Origin: CG-Epi1 sp964634895 | Lineage (GTDB): Archaea; Thermoplasmatota; Poseidoniia; MGIII; CG-Epi1 | Length of the DNA: 14,591 nucleotides | Direction: 5' to 3' | Assembly (NCBI GenBank): GCA_964634895.1 | Contig: CAZWJS010000034.1 | Coordinates: 1 to 14,591, forward strand | Shown: positions 12,683 to 14,591 of the stretch, piece after piece | Position numbering within the stretch: the first letter of the stretch is position 1 | Layout of the letters: every line of letters starts with the position of its first letter | Notes under the pieces: model-generated | Seen by the model: the letters and a program-made list of their open reading frames with translations, nothing else | Databases searched by the model: none | Told to the model about the DNA's origin: nothing | Translations under genes and position numbers: made by a program

Positions 12683-13885
12683 ATGAGTACTGCTAAAAGA
12701 ATGGATTTGCTAGGCAGTGAAACTGCATTTGCAGTTTCTGCTGAAGCTGCAAATTTAGCATCCAAAGGAACTAAAATCTATCCTTTCCATTTAGGGGATA
12801 TCAATCTCCCAACGCCAAATTCAATAGTGGTAGCTGCTCAGGCTGCGATTGAAGCTGGAAAAACGGGATATTGTCCTGCACCAGGCATACCTGAACTTAG
12901 AGAAGCATTAGCTAAAGATGTTGGTAGTGCAAGAGGTTTAGATTATGAAATAGATAATGTTTCAATTCAACCAGGCGGAAAACCAAGTATTGGAAAATAC
13001 ATTGCTGCAATGATGGAGAAAGGAGAGGTTGTACTATATCCAAATCCAGGATATCCTATCTATGAATCCCAAATTGAATTCTATAGAGGGGTAGCTTGTC
13101 CATACGGATATGTAAACACATCAGAAGGACTAAAATTAGATTTTGATGCAATAGAAAGCGGAATTGAAAAGGGAGCTAAACACATATTTTACAATAATTA
13201 CAATAATCCAACGGGTGCCTCATCCTCCGATGAAGAAATGAAACATTTGGCTAAATTGGTGATCGATAATGACATGTTTCTAATCTCAGATGATGCCTAT
13301 TTTGACACGCTATATGATGGAAATCCAAAATCAATAGCCAGTCTTTCCGGGATGTATGAAAGAACGCTAACAATGTACACCTTTTCCAAAAAATTTGCAA
13401 TGACTGGATGGAGATTAGGAGGTGCTATTGGACCAAAAGATATTATTGAGCAAATTACAAGATTGAATGTTAATATGGAATCGTGTACAACACACTTTAT
13501 CCAGCATGCTGGAGTAGCAGGACTGAATGCACCTAAAGAAGAAACACAAGAAATTCTTGATAAATTACGAGGTAGAAGAGATATCTTAGTTGAAATATTG
13601 AATAATATAGATGGCGTGGAAGCTCATATACCTGAAGCTGGCTTCTATGTATTTCCAAAAATAACGGATTTATTACAACGATTGGGTTTCAATGATGTTG
13701 AAGAATTCAGAAAAGTGATGCTTAAAGAAACTGGTGTAAGTTTCTGTGGTAGACACCATTTTGGAAGGCCTTTAGGTAATGAAACTGATTCATATATTCG
13801 ATTAGCATTCTCAGGAATTGGAAAAAAAGACTTGTTGGAGGGAATGAATCTTTTCAAAGAATGGATTGATTCAAATACAAAATAA
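12683..13885 (+). CDS. PLP-dependent aminotransferase, class I/II
   Basis: Transfers an amino group between an amino acid and a 2-oxo acid using pyridoxal phosphate in the cytosol. The 400-residue length suits the aspartate aminotransferase fold (type I). Visible landmarks are YCPAPGIPELREA (63-75) and NNPTGA at 174-179, which holds the pyridine-ring Asn. Others are SDDAYFD (202-208), the Schiff-base lysine K236 in FSKKFAMTGWRLGG (234-247), and the carboxylate-binding Arg R373 in YIRLAFS. The exact substrate pair cannot be read; the aspartate, alanine or aromatic aminotransferase groups are all possible. The ATG at 12683 has a TATA box 26 nt upstream. The stop shares one base with the msrA start (TAATG), so the two genes are translationally coupled. 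Confidence 0.92.
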   Translation: MSTAKRMDLLGSETAFAVSAEAANLASKGTKIYPFHLGDINLPTPNSIVVAAQAAIEAGKTGYCPAPGIPELREALAKDVGSARGLDYEIDNVSIQPGGKPSIGKYIAAMMEKGEVVLYPNPGYPIYESQIEFYRGVACPYGYVNTSEGLKLDFDAIESGIEKGAKHIFYNNYNNPTGASSSDEEMKHLAKLVIDNDMFLISDDAYFDTLYDGNPKSIASLSGMYERTLTMYTFSKKFAMTGWRLGGAIGPKDIIEQITRLNVNMESCTTHFIQHAGVAGLNAPKEETQEILDKLRGRRDILVEILNNIDGVEAHIPEAGFYVFPKITDLLQRLGFNDVEEFRKVMLKETGVSFCGRHHFGRPLGNETDSYIRLAFSGIGKKDLLEGMNLFKEWIDSNTK

Positions 13886-14340
13886 TGGCTAAGGCTATGT
13901 TTGGAGCTGGATGTTTTTGGGGTGTTGAATACAATTTTTCCAAAATTAAAGGAGTTAATGAAGTTGTATCTGGATATAGTGGCGGTAAAATAAATAATCC
14001 AACTTATGAACAAGTTTGTAGTAACAATACAGGCCATGCAGAGGTTGTGTTGATTGATTATAATTCCGATATTGTTTCCTATGACACTCTACTAAATGTT
14101 TTTTGGAAAAAACATGATCCAACGACACTCAATCGACAAGGTGTTGACACAGGAACGCAATATAGATCTGCAATATTTTATTTTACTGAAACACAAAAAG
14201 AAATTGCAAAGAAATCTCTGGATTATCATCAGAAAAAATTAGGAAGTAGTAAAATTGTAACTGAAATTACTGAAGCAAAAGAATTCTGGAAGGCCGAAGA
14301 ATATCACCAAAAATATTTTGAAAAACACGGAAAGCATTAG
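13885..14340 (+). CDS. msrA: peptide methionine-S-sulfoxide reductase MsrA
   Basis: Reduces the S-epimer of methionine sulfoxide in proteins and free Met, an oxidative-damage repair enzyme of the cytosol. The catalytic cysteine is C10 in the hallmark GAGCFWGVEY (7-16). Family blocks VVSGYSGG (27-34), NTGHAEVV (48-55), DPTTLNRQGVDTGTQYRS (78-95) and the C-terminal EEYHQKYF (138-145) are present. The 151-residue length is at the short end. Only one other Cys exists (C45), and the C-terminal resolving cysteines of many bacterial MsrAs are missing. The start overlaps the aminotransferase stop by one base, and no separate promoter is evident. It ends 12 nt from the convergent membrane protein gene. 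Confidence 0.96.
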   Translation: MAKAMFGAGCFWGVEYNFSKIKGVNEVVSGYSGGKINNPTYEQVCSNNTGHAEVVLIDYNSDIVSYDTLLNVFWKKHDPTTLNRQGVDTGTQYRSAIFYFTETQKEIAKKSLDYHQKKLGSSKIVTEITEAKEFWKAEEYHQKYFEKHGKH

Positions 14341-14352
14341 TAAACAAAATCG

Positions 14353-14591
14353 TCAACCCCAGAATAAGAATATATAAGAAATAATCAATGCTGGAATTGC
14401 ACTGTACAAAGTAGCAACTACAGCCATACGGGGAGTCAAAGCAATAGCAGGGAACAAAGCATCACCATCATTTGAAATTGCATTACCAATTAAAGCTGCA
14501 AATGGAATTATTCCACTAAGATATAAAGTCGTAACCAATATTTGAGGACCACAACCTGGTACAAAACCAACTAAAATAGCTAATAAGGGAA
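14353..14591 (-). CDS. C-terminal part of a polytopic membrane protein, putative metal exporter (DUF2899/ArsP_2-like), truncated by the window
   Basis: The frame ends in TGA at 14355-14353 and stays open to the window edge, giving 78 visible residues and no true start. A TTG at 14538 could be misread as one, but the coding clearly continues upstream. Visible are a hydrophobic segment followed by GFVPGCGPQI, then LIGNAISNDGDALFP, and a final membrane helix (SAIPALIISYIFLF) at the C-terminus. The PGCGP and SNDGDALFP motifs resemble the ten-helix putative manganese/arsenic transporter family (DUF2899, ArsP_2) from memory. The substrate is unproven. It is convergent with msrA, and T-rich sequence follows its stop. 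Confidence 0.7.
   Translation of the reverse strand, partial: PLLAILVGFVPGCGPQILVTTLYLSGIIPFAALIGNAISNDGDALFPAIALTPRMAVVATLYSAIPALIISYIFLFWG

Noticed and set aside
1..14591. Search for mobile elements, tRNA/rRNA genes, CRISPR arrays and toxin-antitoxin or defence modules
   Set aside because: All gaps between genes are under about 90 bases and contain only promoter-like sequence. No transposase, integrase, nuclease or RNA gene was recognisable.

Overview
The window reads as an AT-rich, gene-dense piece of archaeal chromosome. The best guess, inferred from gene types alone, is a planktonic Thermoplasmatota-type euryarchaeon such as Marine Group II or III. Supporting points are an archaeal/eukaryal-type t6A methylthiotransferase (CDKAL1/MtaB class), TATA boxes placed about 23-28 nt before the first genes of transcription units (leaderless architecture), Shine-Dalgarno-like motifs mainly inside operons, and a bacterial-type GrpE-DnaK pair of the kind acquired by mesophilic archaea. 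No intergenic stretch exceeds about 90 bases, and convergent genes touch or overlap at their stops.

Layout. 1-391: a possible minus-strand gene running off the left edge, head to head with a small unknown plus-strand gene. 374-1594 (minus): tRNA methylthiotransferase. 1642-2668 (plus): tmk and an overlapping three-helix membrane protein. 2665-4843 (minus): a tightly overlapping operon of a 46-residue four-cysteine protein, a tandem GNAT acetyltransferase and a short cysteinyl-tRNA synthetase. 4926-8872 (plus): a secreted, membrane-anchored M14 zinc carboxypeptidase with acidic calcium-loop-like insertions, followed 5 nt later by a sodium-dependent NSS transporter. 8876-12138 (minus): grpE, dnaK, and a zinc-ribbon/SHOCT protein with its own TATA box. 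12205-12603 (minus): two-helix membrane protein. 12683-14340 (plus): aminotransferase and msrA, overlapping by one base. 14353-14591 (minus): C-terminal end of a polytopic membrane protein resembling the DUF2899/ArsP_2 putative metal exporter family, cut by the window edge.

How the genes work together. The carboxypeptidase and NSS transporter form a plausible peptide-scavenging pair: amino acids are cut from peptides outside the cell, then imported on the sodium gradient. GrpE and DnaK are a chaperone and its exchange factor, with a candidate operator at their promoter; dnaJ is not in the window. MsrA repairs oxidised methionine. Most of the rest is housekeeping. I see no CRISPR array, transposase, phage module, rRNA or tRNA. 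The least explained elements are the four-cysteine/GNAT/short-CysRS operon, the loop-rich carboxypeptidase and the zinc-ribbon/SHOCT protein beside dnaK.
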